Shown: positions 45,957 to 54,758 of the stretch, piece by piece
How the letters are laid out: every line of letters begins with the position of its first letter
How positions within the stretch are numbered: position 1 is the first letter of the stretch
Assembly: GCF_011927635.1 (NCBI RefSeq)
Contig: NZ_JAATJB010000003.1
Span: 186,001-250,000, forward strand
Length of the DNA stretch: 64,000 nucleotides
Origin: Sphingomonas trueperi
Lineage (GTDB): Bacteria; Pseudomonadota; Alphaproteobacteria; Sphingomonadales; Sphingomonadaceae
Reading direction: 5' to 3'
Translations under genes and position numbers: made by a program
The notes under the pieces: model-generated
Database searches by the model: none
The model's input: only the letters and a program-made list of their open reading frames with translations
What the model was told of the DNA's origin: nothing

Positions 45957-47413
45957 TGTCCTATTCCACGCAACTCCTCATGACGCTGCCCGAGCTGGTG
46001 CTCGCGGCCGGCTCGATCGTCCTGATGCTGGTCGCCGCCTGGGGCGGCCAGGCATCGACCAAGCTGGTGAGCTGGGCCTCGGTGGCGCTGCTCGCCGGTG
46101 CCGGCATCGCGCTGGCGGGTCCGTCCTCGACGGGCGGCAGTGCGTTCGGCGGCCTCTACCGCGCGGATGCCTTCGCAACCTTCGCCAAGGTGGTGATCTA
46201 TGTCGCCGCGGCGGTGTCGATCCTCGTCGCGCCGAAGTTCTTCCAGCGCACCTCGGGCGAGGATCTGCGTCCGGAATATCCGGTGCTGATCCTGCTCTCG
46301 ACCGTGGGCATGGGCATGATGGTGTCGGCGGGCGACCTGCTGAGCCTCTATGTCGGCCTCGAGCTGCAGAGCCTTTCGGCGTACATCCTCGCCAGCTTCA
46401 TGCGGCGGGACACGCGCTCGGCGGAAGCGGGCCTGAAGTATTTCGTACTCGGCGCGCTCGCCTCGGGCATCCTGCTCTACGGCATCAGCCTGGTGTACGG
46501 CTTTGCCGGGACGACGCTGTTCGACGGCATCGCCGATGCGTACAGCGCCGGTGCGACCGGCAGCCAGCATACCGGCCTGCTGTTCGGCCTGGTGTTCGTG
46601 TTCGCCGGTCTCGCCTTCAAGATCTCGGCCGTGCCGTTCCACATGTGGACGCCGGACGTGTATGAAGGCGCGCCGACCCCAGTCACCGCGTACTTCGCCT
46701 CGGCGCCCAAGGTGGCGGCGGTGGCGATGGCGGTGCGCGTCGCGGTCGACGCGATGGGGCCTGCGATCCTCGAATGGCGCCAGATCGTGATCTTCGCCTC
46801 GCTCGCCTCGATCATCTTCGGTGCGGTGGCGGCGATCGGCCAGACCAACATCAAGCGCCTGCTCGCGTACTCGTCGATCAACAATGTCGGCTTCGCGCTG
46901 ATCGGCCTTGCTGCCGGCGGCGAGGAAGGCGTGGCGAGCGTGCTCGTCTACATGGCGATCTATGTCGTGATGACGATCGGCAGCTTCCTGGTGGTGCTGC
47001 AGATGCGCGACGAGCAGGGCGAGCAGGTCGAGACCATCGCCAGCCTCTCGGGCATGTCGCGCACGCGGCCGGGCCTGGCGCTGGCGCTGGCGATCTTCAT
47101 GTTCAGCCTCGCCGGCATCCCGCCGCTGCTCGGCTTCTTCGCCAAGCTGGGCGTGTTCATCGCCGCGATGCATTCGGGCCTGATCGCCTTCGCCACGGTG
47201 GGTGCCGCGGCCTCGACGATCGGTGCCTTCTACTACCTCAAGATCGTCAAGACGATGTACTTCGACGAGCCGGCTCCTGCCTTTGCGGGCAAGACCGACC
47301 TGGTCGAGGGCGGGCTGATCGCGATCAGTGCGGTCGTCATCTCGCCGATCGGCTGGGTGCTGTTCGGTGCGCTCGGCACCTGGTCGCTGGTCGCGGCGAA
47401 GGCGCTGTTCTGA
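45956..47413 (+). CDS. nuoN: NADH-quinone oxidoreductase subunit N
   Basis: 485 residues, the third antiporter-like subunit. It has YVGLELQSLSAYILASFMRRD and FKISAVPFHMWTPDVYEGAPTPVTAYFA, which hold the conserved Glu and Lys of the proton channel. The ATG overlaps the nuoM stop by one base. It completes the 14-gene nuo set. BirA begins six bases after the stop. Confidence 0.95.
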   Translation: MSYSTQLLMTLPELVLAAGSIVLMLVAAWGGQASTKLVSWASVALLAGAGIALAGPSSTGGSAFGGLYRADAFATFAKVVIYVAAAVSILVAPKFFQRTSGEDLRPEYPVLILLSTVGMGMMVSAGDLLSLYVGLELQSLSAYILASFMRRDTRSAEAGLKYFVLGALASGILLYGISLVYGFAGTTLFDGIADAYSAGATGSQHTGLLFGLVFVFAGLAFKISAVPFHMWTPDVYEGAPTPVTAYFASAPKVAAVAMAVRVAVDAMGPAILEWRQIVIFASLASIIFGAVAAIGQTNIKRLLAYSSINNVGFALIGLAAGGEEGVASVLVYMAIYVVMTIGSFLVVLQMRDEQGEQVETIASLSGMSRTRPGLALALAIFMFSLAGIPPLLGFFAKLGVFIAAMHSGLIAFATVGAAASTIGAFYYLKIVKTMYFDEPAPAFAGKTDLVEGGLIAISAVVISPIGWVLFGALGTWSLVAAKALF

Positions 47414-47418
47414 CCCCT

Positions 47419-48114
47419 GTGATCCGAACCGTCGCCGAGACGGGATCGACCAATGCCGACATCCTTTCCCTGGCGCTTACGGGCGCCGGGGAAGGGCTGT
47501 GGCTCCGGGCCGAACGCCAGACCGCCGGCAAGGGCCGGCAGGGGCGCGCCTGGGTCTCGCCTGCGGGCAATCTCTACATTTCGACGCTGGTCCGGGTGCG
47601 GCCGAGCGATCCGTCGCCGGCGACGCTGGCGCTGCTATCGGCCGTCGCGCTGGAAGAGGCGGTGCGGGCGTTCGGCGTATCGCCGATGCTCAAATGGCCC
47701 AACGACCTGCTGATAAGCGGTGCCAAGCTCTCCGGTATCCTGCTCGAGCGGGCAGGGGACGCGATCGCGGTCGGCATCGGCGTCAACCTGGCGGCGGCGC
47801 CCGAGGGGCTGGACCGCGCCGCGACGAGCCTGGCCGCGCAAGGCGTCACCGTCGCCCCCGACATTTTCGCCGAGGTGCTCGCCGAGAGCTTCGGCCGCTG
47901 GCTGGAGCGCTGGCGGGGCGAGGGCATGTGGCCGGTGCGGGAGCGCTGGCTCGCCAGGGCGCATCCCGAGGGCACCGCGCTCACCGCGCGGCTTGCCGAC
48001 GGCTTGAGCTTCGACGGGCTGTTCGGGGGGCTGGATTCGAACGGTGCGCTGATCCTGCGCTTGGCCGATGGAGCGACCCGTGCCATTCACGCGGGCGACG
48101 TGTTCCTGCTTTAA
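47419..48114 (+). CDS. birA: Biotin-[acetyl-CoA-carboxylase] ligase
   Basis: 231 residues without the N-terminal DNA-binding domain, so a pure ligase and not a repressor. The motifs [29 protein letters not shown] (biotin/ATP loop) and [19 protein letters not shown] are all present. It attaches biotin to carrier lysines, for example Lys608 of MccA encoded in this window. The GTG start at 47419 lies six bases after the nuoN stop, so it is probably read through from complex I. This nuoN-birA-coaX-rnj order is common in Alphaproteobacteria. Confidence 0.92.
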   Translation: MIRTVAETGSTNADILSLALTGAGEGLWLRAERQTAGKGRQGRAWVSPAGNLYISTLVRVRPSDPSPATLALLSAVALEEAVRAFGVSPMLKWPNDLLISGAKLSGILLERAGDAIAVGIGVNLAAAPEGLDRAATSLAAQGVTVAPDIFAEVLAESFGRWLERWRGEGMWPVRERWLARAHPEGTALTARLADGLSFDGLFGGLDSNGALILRLADGATRAIHAGDVFLL

Positions 48115-48133
48115 CGAGGAAGAGGGAAGGGCG

Positions 48134-48916
48134 ATGCTGCTCGCGATCGACGCCGGCAATACCAATGTCGTGTTCGCGCTGGTGGACGGCGGCGAGATCC
48201 GCGCTCGCTGGCGCATCGCCACCGATCCGCGCCGCACCGCCGACGAATATGCGGTATGGCTCAGCCAGTTGCTGGCGCTCGAAGGCTATGACCGCGCCGC
48301 GGTGACGGGGGTGATTGTCGGCACGGTGGTGCCGCGCGCGCTCCACAACCTCGAGGTGCTCGCCAGCAAATACTTCAAGACCGAGGCGGTGATCGCCGGC
48401 AAGGGCAATGCCGAATGGGGCTTCGCGCTCGACGTCGACGAGCCGCAGAACCTGGGCGCCGACCGCGCGCTCAACGTGCTCGCCGGCCATGCGCGGCACG
48501 AAGGCGACCTGATCATCATCGACTTCGGCACTGCGACCACCTTCGACGTGGTCGATTATCGCGGCGCCTATAAGGGCGGGATCATCGCGCCGGGCATCAA
48601 CCTGTCGCTCGACGCGCTGGTGACCGCAGCCGCCAAGCTGCCGCGTATTGCCATTTCCGCGCCGGATACCGCCAGCGTGGTCGGCCGCAACACCGTCGAT
48701 CAGATGCATATCGGCATCTATTGGGGCTATGTGGCGATGATCGAGGGGTTGGTCGCGCGGCTGAAGGCCGAAGTGGGCAGGCCGCTCAAGGTTATTGCGA
48801 CGGGTGGGCTGGCGATTCTCTTCGAAAGGCATACATCGGTGTTCGATACGATCGAGCCCGATCTCACCATCCAGGGCTTGGCGATGCTGTGGGAACGCAG
48901 CCAGCAAGGAAATTAA
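48134..48916 (+). CDS. coaX: Type III pantothenate kinase
   Basis: 260 residues of the ASKHA fold: [17 protein letters not shown] at the N-terminus, [14 protein letters not shown] (pantothenate/phosphate site) and [21 protein letters not shown], with [14 protein letters not shown] following. It phosphorylates pantothenate in the first step of coenzyme A synthesis. The ATG at 48134 has a strong purine-rich site (GAGGAAGAGGGAAGG) upstream. It lies 19 bases after birA, and rnj starts directly after its stop. Confidence 0.95.
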   Translation: MLLAIDAGNTNVVFALVDGGEIRARWRIATDPRRTADEYAVWLSQLLALEGYDRAAVTGVIVGTVVPRALHNLEVLASKYFKTEAVIAGKGNAEWGFALDVDEPQNLGADRALNVLAGHARHEGDLIIIDFGTATTFDVVDYRGAYKGGIIAPGINLSLDALVTAAAKLPRIAISAPDTASVVGRNTVDQMHIGIYWGYVAMIEGLVARLKAEVGRPLKVIATGGLAILFERHTSVFDTIEPDLTIQGLAMLWERSQQGN

Positions 48917-50554
48917 GTGACCCCAAGAAACGAACTGCTCTTCCTCGCCCTCGGTGGCTCGGGCGAGATTGGCATGAACGTCAATCTCTATGGCTGCGAC
49001 GGCAAATGGCTGATGGTCGATTGCGGCATCACCTTTGGCGATGCCAGCTATCCGGGCATCGACGTGATCCTGCCCGACCTCCAGTTCATCGAGGACCGGG
49101 TGGACGACCTGCTCGGCATCGTGCTGACGCACGGGCATGAGGACCATATCGGCGCGCTGCCCTATCTCGCCGCCGATCTCGGCGTGCCGCTCTACGCGAC
49201 GCCGTTCACCGCGGGCCTGATCCACGGCAAGCTGGCCGAGGAAGGCATCGACGACCGCGTCGAGCTCAACGTCGTCAAGGAAGAAGGGCCGTTCGACATC
49301 GGCCCGTTCACGATCACCTACACCCCGCTCGCCCACTCGATCCCCGAGGGCAATGCGGTGCTGATCGAGACGCCGTACGGCAAGGTGTTCCACACCGGCG
49401 ACTGGAAGCTCGACGATGCGCCGTCGCTCGGCGGCTCGGCGACCGCCGAGGAACTGACCGCGATCGGCGACAAGGGCGTGCTCGCGCTGGTGTGCGACTC
49501 GACCAACGTGTTCAACCCCGAGGCGTCGGGCTCGGAAGCGGACGTACGCAAGGGCCTGGACGAGGTGGTCGCTGGCGCCAAGGGCCGCGTGCTCGTCACC
49601 ACCTTCGCCTCGAACGCGGCGCGGCTGCAGACGCTGGGCGAGGTCGCCCGCGACACCGGCCGCGAGCTGTGCGTCGCCGGACGCTCGCTCGACCGGATCA
49701 TCCGCGTTGCCAAGGCGACCGGCTATCTGCGCGACTTCCCCGAGCTGATCGACTTCGACAAGGCGATGACGCTGCCCGCCTCGCGCGTGCTGATCGTCGC
49801 GACCGGCGGCCAGGGCGAGCCGCGCGCCGCGCTCAACCGCATCGCCGAGGGCAGCCATGTGCTCAAGCTCCACCAGGGCGACCTGGTGGTGTTCTCCTCG
49901 CGCCAGATCCCGGGCAACGAGATCGCGATCGGCAAGATCATGAACACGCTGGCCGACAAGGGCGTCGACATCATCACCGACCGCCAGGCCTTCGTGCACG
50001 TGTCCGGCCACCCGGGGCGCCCCGAGCTGGCGGAGATGTACAAGTGGATCCGGCCCGAGATCATCGTTCCGGTGCACGGGGAGATCCGCCACATGCACGA
50101 ACAGGCCCGCTTCGCGCTCGAACAGGGCGTGCCCAAGGCGGTGAAGCAGCAGAATGGCGAGATCATCCGTCTCGCGCCCAACGGCCCGCAGAAGATCGGC
50201 CATGCGACGGTCGGCCGCCTCGTGCTCGACGGGGACGTGATCCTGCCGGCGGACGGCGCGACGATGGGCGAGCGGCGGCGGATCGCGCTGTACGGCCAGA
50301 TGTCGGTCGCGGTGGCGATCGATCGCAAGGGCAAGCTGCTCGGCGCCCCCCAGATCCGCGTCCAGGGCGTGCCGGTGGAAGAGGACCGCGAGGACCTGAT
50401 CGAGGCTGCCGCCGATGCCGCTGCCGAGGCGGTGAAGAAGGACTGGCGCGATCGCGAGAAGCTGCGCGAGTCGCTGCGCCTCGCGGTGCGGCGGGTCGCG
50501 GTGCGCTTCACCGGCAAGAAGCCGGTGGTGGACGTACTGCTGATCGAGGCGTAA
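48917..50554 (+). CDS. rnj: Ribonuclease J
   Basis: 545 residues of the metallo-beta-lactamase/beta-CASP family. The zinc motif THGHEDHIGALPYL is near residue 73, the second lobe has SRQIPGNEIAIGKIMN, and the C-terminal domain includes HVSGHPGRPELAEMYKWIRPEIIVPVHGE. It is a 5'-to-3' exo- and endoribonuclease for RNA processing. The GTG start at 48917 abuts the coaX stop (TAAGTG), indicating coupling. It takes the place of other 5'-to-3' activities in alphaproteobacteria. Confidence 0.94.
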   Translation: MTPRNELLFLALGGSGEIGMNVNLYGCDGKWLMVDCGITFGDASYPGIDVILPDLQFIEDRVDDLLGIVLTHGHEDHIGALPYLAADLGVPLYATPFTAGLIHGKLAEEGIDDRVELNVVKEEGPFDIGPFTITYTPLAHSIPEGNAVLIETPYGKVFHTGDWKLDDAPSLGGSATAEELTAIGDKGVLALVCDSTNVFNPEASGSEADVRKGLDEVVAGAKGRVLVTTFASNAARLQTLGEVARDTGRELCVAGRSLDRIIRVAKATGYLRDFPELIDFDKAMTLPASRVLIVATGGQGEPRAALNRIAEGSHVLKLHQGDLVVFSSRQIPGNEIAIGKIMNTLADKGVDIITDRQAFVHVSGHPGRPELAEMYKWIRPEIIVPVHGEIRHMHEQARFALEQGVPKAVKQQNGEIIRLAPNGPQKIGHATVGRLVLDGDVILPADGATMGERRRIALYGQMSVAVAIDRKGKLLGAPQIRVQGVPVEEDREDLIEAAADAAAEAVKKDWRDREKLRESLRLAVRRVAVRFTGKKPVVDVLLIEA

Positions 50555-50564
50555 CCTTCGCCCC

Positions 50565-50825
50565 ATGAAGTGGCAGTCGGCGCTCGCGATCTATACGCTC
50601 TTCTGGGCGATGTCGGTGTTCTTCGTGCTGCCCTTCGGGGTGCGGACCAGCGAGGAGGCGGGCGTGCCGCTCGTCCCCGGCCAGGCGCCGAGCGCGCCGC
50701 ACAGCTTCAATCCGACGAAGATCGTGGTGCGCACCACGATCCTCTCGGCGGTGCTGTTCGGGGCCTTCTACCTCAACTATGTCTATGGCTGGGTGACCGC
50801 CGAGATGCTCGACTGGACGCAGTAA
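50565..50825 (+). CDS. DUF1467 family small membrane protein
   Basis: 86 residues with two membrane helices (KWQSALAIYTLFWAMSVFFVLPFG and IVVRTTILSAVLFGAFYLNYVYGW). The loop GVRTSEEAGVPLVPGQAPSAP is characteristic of DUF1467. Function unknown. It lies ten bases after rnj and so belongs to the same transcript. No terminator is obvious between it and the next gene. Confidence 0.9.
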   Translation: MKWQSALAIYTLFWAMSVFFVLPFGVRTSEEAGVPLVPGQAPSAPHSFNPTKIVVRTTILSAVLFGAFYLNYVYGWVTAEMLDWTQ

Positions 50826-50884
50826 GCCCCGGCAAAACAAGCTTTGTTGACGTTGCAGTAGGTTCGGCCACCTATAAGAGCCGG

Positions 50885-51277
50885 ATGGAAGACCTGCGCC
50901 GACACCACGCCCAGATGCTCGCCGCGCTCGACGAACTCGAGCAGCTCACACGATCCGCCCGTTGCGACGACAAGGCGGTGATGGCGGTCCGCTACCGCCT
51001 GACCCGCGCCAGCAGCGCGCGGCGACGCGAAGTGGTAGCGCTGTGCGAGCGGCTGATCGCGGCGGGGGCGACGGACCCTGCGCTGAAGGCCCTTCGCGAT
51101 GCGACCAACGTCTCGCGCGGTACCTCGAGCAGCCATATCGGCACCTGGACGCTGCGCCAGGTCATCGCCGACTGGCCCGGCTATGTCCGTGCGTCGAACC
51201 TGATGCGCGCGGCGCTCCGCCGGGAAGTCGCGCGCGAGGTGGCGGTGCTCGCGCCGCATTTCGCCCAGGCGATGTGA
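50885..51277 (+). CDS. Hypothetical alpha-helical protein
   Basis: 130 residues that I do not recognise. The predicted content is all-helical, with a charged start (EDLRRHHAQMLAALDELEQL) and a later hydrophobic segment (TWTLRQVIADWPGYV). There is no signal peptide or catalytic motif. The ATG at 50885 lies 60 bases after the DUF1467 stop. A possible TATAAG box (50873-50878) precedes it, but its -35 partner TTGACG is 20 bases away, which is too far for a confident promoter. Its stop codon lies inside the palindromic operator at 51272. Confidence 0.7.
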   Translation: MEDLRRHHAQMLAALDELEQLTRSARCDDKAVMAVRYRLTRASSARRREVVALCERLIAAGATDPALKALRDATNVSRGTSSSHIGTWTLRQVIADWPGYVRASNLMRAALRREVAREVAVLAPHFAQAM

Positions 51278-51287
51278 ACGTTCACAT
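51272..51287. promoter_or_regulatory. Perfect 16-bp LacI-type operator, copy 1 (before phoD)
   Basis: ATGTGAACGTTCACAT, a perfect palindrome with the central AACGTT typical of LacI-family operators. It is identical to the palindrome at 56146-56161 before the TonB receptor. It overlaps the stop codon of the upstream gene and lies 100 bases before the phoD ATG. The likely ligand is the LacI-family protein encoded at 61072. Confidence 0.85.
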
Positions 51288-51386
51288 TTCTGTCATCTTC
51301 GCTTGCCATGCGGTTCGAATGAGGTTTGCATCTCCCCGCTACGGCGGTGGCCGGGTGCCTGCCGCACCGCGCTAGGGAGACGAAGG

Positions 51387-52943
51387 ATGCACACTACACG
51401 ACGCGAGCTTTTGCTGGGCGCCGCCGGATCGCTGTTGGTGCTGGGCGCGCCGGGCATCGTCCGCGCGCAGCAGGCGTTCCGCGCCTATCCCTTCACGCTG
51501 GGCATCGCGGCGGGTGACGCTGCGGCCGACGGCTTCGTGCTGTGGACGCGACTCGCCCCTGAGCCGCTCGAGCCGCATGGCGGGATGCCGATGGTGCCGA
51601 TCGCGGTGCAGTGGGAAGTCGCCGCCGACCCCGCCTTCAAGACGATCGCTGCCAAGGGCGAGGCGCTGGCCCGGCCCGAACTCGGCCATTCGGTGCATGT
51701 CGAAGTCGCCGGACTGCAGCCCGACCGGCCGTACTGGTACCGCTTCACCTGCGGGCGCGAGCGCTCGATGCGGGGGCGGGTCAAGACGCTGCCCGCCGCG
51801 GGTGCCTCGGTGGCGAAGGCGCGCTTCCTCGTCGCCGGCTGCCAGCATTACGAGCAGGGGCTCTATACCGCCTATGCCCATGCCGCGCGCGAAGAGGCCG
51901 ACTTCCTCTTCCACTATGGCGACTATATCTACGAGGGCCGCGGCAATCCGGTGGCGTTCGACTATGGCGGCAACCCCCGGAAGTTCATCCGCGCGCATGT
52001 CGGCGAGGAGCCGTTCAGCCTCGACGACTATCGCCGCCGTTACGCCCAGTACAAGACCGACGCGGATCTCCAGGCCGCGCACGCCGCGACCGGCTGGTAC
52101 GCGACCTTCGACGACCATGAGATCCAGAACAACTGGGTGGCCGACCGCGACCAGAACGGCACGCCCCCCGAGGCGTTCCTGCTCCGCCGCGCCGCTGCCT
52201 TCCAGGCCTGGTACGAGCATATGCCGGTGCGCAGCAGCTCGATCCCGCATGGTGACGGCATCCAGGCCTATCGCCGCGCCCGCGTCGGCGACCTGCTCGA
52301 TCTGCACCTGCTCGACACCCGCCAGTATCGCACCGACCAGCCCTGCGACGACGGCTTCAAGGCCAAATGCGCCGGCTGGGGCGCTGCCGATGCGCAGGTG
52401 CTCGGCACCACGCAGGAAGCGTGGCTGGCGCGTAACCTCGCCGAGGGCAAGGCGCGCTGGAACGCGATCGCCCAGCAGGTGATGATGATGCCGCTCGATC
52501 GCCGCATGGGCGACGAACCCGCGCCGATCCGCAACATGGACAGCTGGGGCGGCTATGACCTGCCCCGCGAGCGGCTGTTCTCCAAGTTTGCCGGCCACGG
52601 CAATGTCGTGGTGCTGACCGGCGACGAGCACCAGAATTATGCCGGCGAGCTGCGCACCCGCGCTGGCCAGGGCGACGCGGTGGCGGTGGAGTTCGTTTCC
52701 ACCTCGATCAGCTCGGGCGGCGACGGGGCGGACGTCCGCGCGGGCAGCGACAAGATCCTCGGCCGCAATCCCTATCTGAAATACATGAACGACCGGCGCG
52801 GCTATCTGCTGTGCGACGTCACCCGCGACCAGTGGCAGGCGCAGTTCCGCACCGTCGACACGGTCAGCGAGCCGGGGGCGCCGGTGAAGACCGCGCGCAC
52901 CGCGATTGTCCAGCATGGCCGCGTGCAGCTCGACTTCGCCTGA
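51387..52943 (+). CDS. phoD: PhoD-like alkaline phosphatase/phosphodiesterase, Tat-exported
   Basis: 518 residues. The N-terminus TTRRELLLGAAGSLLVLGAP with the downstream cleavage-like RAQQA is a twin-arginine signal, so it is exported folded. The metallophosphatase core shows FLFHYGDYIYEG, YATFDDHEIQNNW and LTGDEHQNYAGEL, the metal-binding Asp, Asn and His pattern of PhoD. It would hydrolyse phosphomonoesters or diesters in the periplasm, probably with calcium and iron. GGAGACGAAGG precedes the ATG at 51387. The gene is 12 bases upstream of a secreted beta-helix gene, and both follow the LacI-type operator. The substrate may therefore be a sugar-linked phosphate. Confidence 0.9.
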   Translation: MHTTRRELLLGAAGSLLVLGAPGIVRAQQAFRAYPFTLGIAAGDAAADGFVLWTRLAPEPLEPHGGMPMVPIAVQWEVAADPAFKTIAAKGEALARPELGHSVHVEVAGLQPDRPYWYRFTCGRERSMRGRVKTLPAAGASVAKARFLVAGCQHYEQGLYTAYAHAAREEADFLFHYGDYIYEGRGNPVAFDYGGNPRKFIRAHVGEEPFSLDDYRRRYAQYKTDADLQAAHAATGWYATFDDHEIQNNWVADRDQNGTPPEAFLLRRAAAFQAWYEHMPVRSSSIPHGDGIQAYRRARVGDLLDLHLLDTRQYRTDQPCDDGFKAKCAGWGAADAQVLGTTQEAWLARNLAEGKARWNAIAQQVMMMPLDRRMGDEPAPIRNMDSWGGYDLPRERLFSKFAGHGNVVVLTGDEHQNYAGELRTRAGQGDAVAVEFVSTSISSGGDGADVRAGSDKILGRNPYLKYMNDRRGYLLCDVTRDQWQAQFRTVDTVSEPGAPVKTARTAIVQHGRVQLDFA

Positions 52944-52955
52944 CGGGGACAGCGA

Positions 52956-54758
52956 TTGCACGAAGGCAAGGGGGGCGGCCTGCCCGATGCGAGCCGGCGC
53001 ACGGTGATCCGTCGCGCCGGTGATGCCGGGCTGGCGGCGATCGCGGCGGCGGCAGCGGTGCCGCTACCGGTACAGGCGGGGGAAGCGATGACCGCGGAGA
53101 CGACGCCCGATTTCGGGCCGAACGTGCTGGTGATCGATCCGTCGATGCCCGGCGGCGATGTGCAGGCGCGGATCGACGCGATCTTCGCGCAGCAGGAAGC
53201 CGCGCATTTCACCGATCGCCGCTTCGCCATCCTGTTCAAGCCGGGGCGCTACACCGCTGATATACGCGTGGGTTTCTTCACCCAGGTGTTGGGGCTCGGC
53301 ACGGTGCCCGGCGCGGTGACGATAGATGGGCAGGTCCGCGTCAATGCCGACTGGCTGAAGGGCGACGCGCTCGCCAATTTCTGGCGCGGCGCCGAGAACC
53401 TCACCATACGCCCGCCAGCGGGCTGGGACCGCTGGGCGGTCTCCCAGGCGGCGCCCTATCGGCGGATCCACATGCTCGGCGATCTGGTGCTCGACGATGG
53501 CGGGTCGTCGAGCGGCGGCTTTCTCGCCGATTGCCGGATCGAAGGCACGATCCGCGCCGGCAGCCAGCAGCAATGGTATAGCCGCAGCAGCCGCATCGGC
53601 GGCTGGCAGGGGGTGAACTGGAACATGATGTTTCAGGGCGTGCAGGGCGCGCCGGCGACCAGCTTCCCCGATCCCGCGGTGACGACGTTGCTGCGCGTGC
53701 CGCTGCTCCGCGAGAAGCCGTTCCTGCAGGTGGACGAGGCTGGCCGCTGGTCGGTGTTCGTGCCCGCGTTGCGGCGTGACGCGGTGGGGACGAGCTGGGC
53801 GGAGGGGGGGGCGCCCGGCAGCGCCTTGCCGCTCGCGCATTTCTTCTTCGCCCGACCGGGGATGGACGCGGCGACGCTCAACGCCGCGCTCGCCCGCGGC
53901 CAGCATCTGCTGTTCACGCCGGGGGTCTATCGGCTCGACGCGCCGCTGCGGGTGACTTCGGCCAACCGCGTGCTGCTCGGCATCGGGCTCGCGACGCTGC
54001 AGGCGGTAAAGGGCAATGCGGTGGTCGAGATGGACGATGTGCCCGGCGTCACCATCGCCGGGCTGATGATCGATGCGGGCGCCGTGCGCTCGCCGGTTCT
54101 GGTGCAGGTGGGGCCGCGCGGCAGCACCGGCGACCATCGCCAAAATCCGGTGCTGCTCGCTGACCTGTTCTTCCGCGTCGGCGGGGTGGAGGTCGGCAAG
54201 GTCGAGACCTGCCTGGAGATCAACAGCCACCATGTCCTCGCCGACCATCTGTGGATCTGGCGGGCCGATCACGGCGATGTCGACGGCACCCGCGTCCATG
54301 TCGGCTGGGACGAGAGCACCGGCGATCAGGGGCTGGTGGTCAACGGCGACGACGTGACCGCACACGCGCTGTTCGTCGAGCATTTCCAGCGCTACCAGAC
54401 CTGGTGGCGGGGCGAGCGCGGGCGGACCTATTTCTACCAGAACGAGCTGCCCTATGATCCGCCCAGCCAGTCGGCCTGGATGGCGGGCCCGACCCGCGGC
54501 TGGGCAGCCTACAAGGTCGACGACCAGGTGCGCGCGCATGCGGCGGTAGCGCTGGGCGTCTATGTCTATTTCCGGACCAACCCGCAGGTGGTGCTCGAAA
54601 GCGCGATCGAGGCGCCGGGGCGGCCGGGGGTGCGCTTCCACCATGTGACGACGATGTCGCTCGGCGGCGGGATCGGCACGATTGCGCATCTGGTGAACGA
54701 TACCGGCGCGGCGGCGCGCCCCGGCGCGACGATGCAGCGGCTGCTCGCCTATCCTTAA
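52956..54758 (+). CDS. Secreted right-handed beta-helix protein (GH55-like)
   Basis: 600 residues. A twin-arginine-like export signal (SRRTVIRRAGDAGLAAIAAAAAVPLP) is followed by a repetitive beta-helix: VLVIDPSMPGGDVQARIDAIF, ALLFKPG-type strand FAILFKPGRYTADIRVGFFT, and NSHHVLADHLWIWRADHG. The segments YFYQNELPYDPPSQSAW and KPGRY resemble the secreted family often mislabelled adenylyl cyclase or coagulation factor 5/8, which is related to GH55 beta-1,3-glucanases. Activity on a polysaccharide is inferred. The start is TTG at 52956; a GTG at 53004 is possible but would cut the signal. Its stop shares TTAA with that of the facing MFS gene. Confidence 0.78.
   Translation: MHEGKGGGLPDASRRTVIRRAGDAGLAAIAAAAAVPLPVQAGEAMTAETTPDFGPNVLVIDPSMPGGDVQARIDAIFAQQEAAHFTDRRFAILFKPGRYTADIRVGFFTQVLGLGTVPGAVTIDGQVRVNADWLKGDALANFWRGAENLTIRPPAGWDRWAVSQAAPYRRIHMLGDLVLDDGGSSSGGFLADCRIEGTIRAGSQQQWYSRSSRIGGWQGVNWNMMFQGVQGAPATSFPDPAVTTLLRVPLLREKPFLQVDEAGRWSVFVPALRRDAVGTSWAEGGAPGSALPLAHFFFARPGMDAATLNAALARGQHLLFTPGVYRLDAPLRVTSANRVLLGIGLATLQAVKGNAVVEMDDVPGVTIAGLMIDAGAVRSPVLVQVGPRGSTGDHRQNPVLLADLFFRVGGVEVGKVETCLEINSHHVLADHLWIWRADHGDVDGTRVHVGWDESTGDQGLVVNGDDVTAHALFVEHFQRYQTWWRGERGRTYFYQNELPYDPPSQSAWMAGPTRGWAAYKVDDQVRAHAAVALGVYVYFRTNPQVVLESAIEAPGRPGVRFHHVTTMSLGGGIGTIAHLVNDTGAAARPGATMQRLLAYP

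Noticed and set aside
50847..50878. A sigma-70 promoter before the hypothetical gene at 50885 (TTGACG, TATAAG)
   Set aside because: The 20-base spacer is too long and the alternative TTGCAG gives 14; not enough to call.
51290..51309. A PhoB box before phoD (CTGTCAT … TTGCCAT)
   Set aside because: The half sites are 13 bases apart instead of 11 and the second is poor. The LacI-type palindrome explains the region better.
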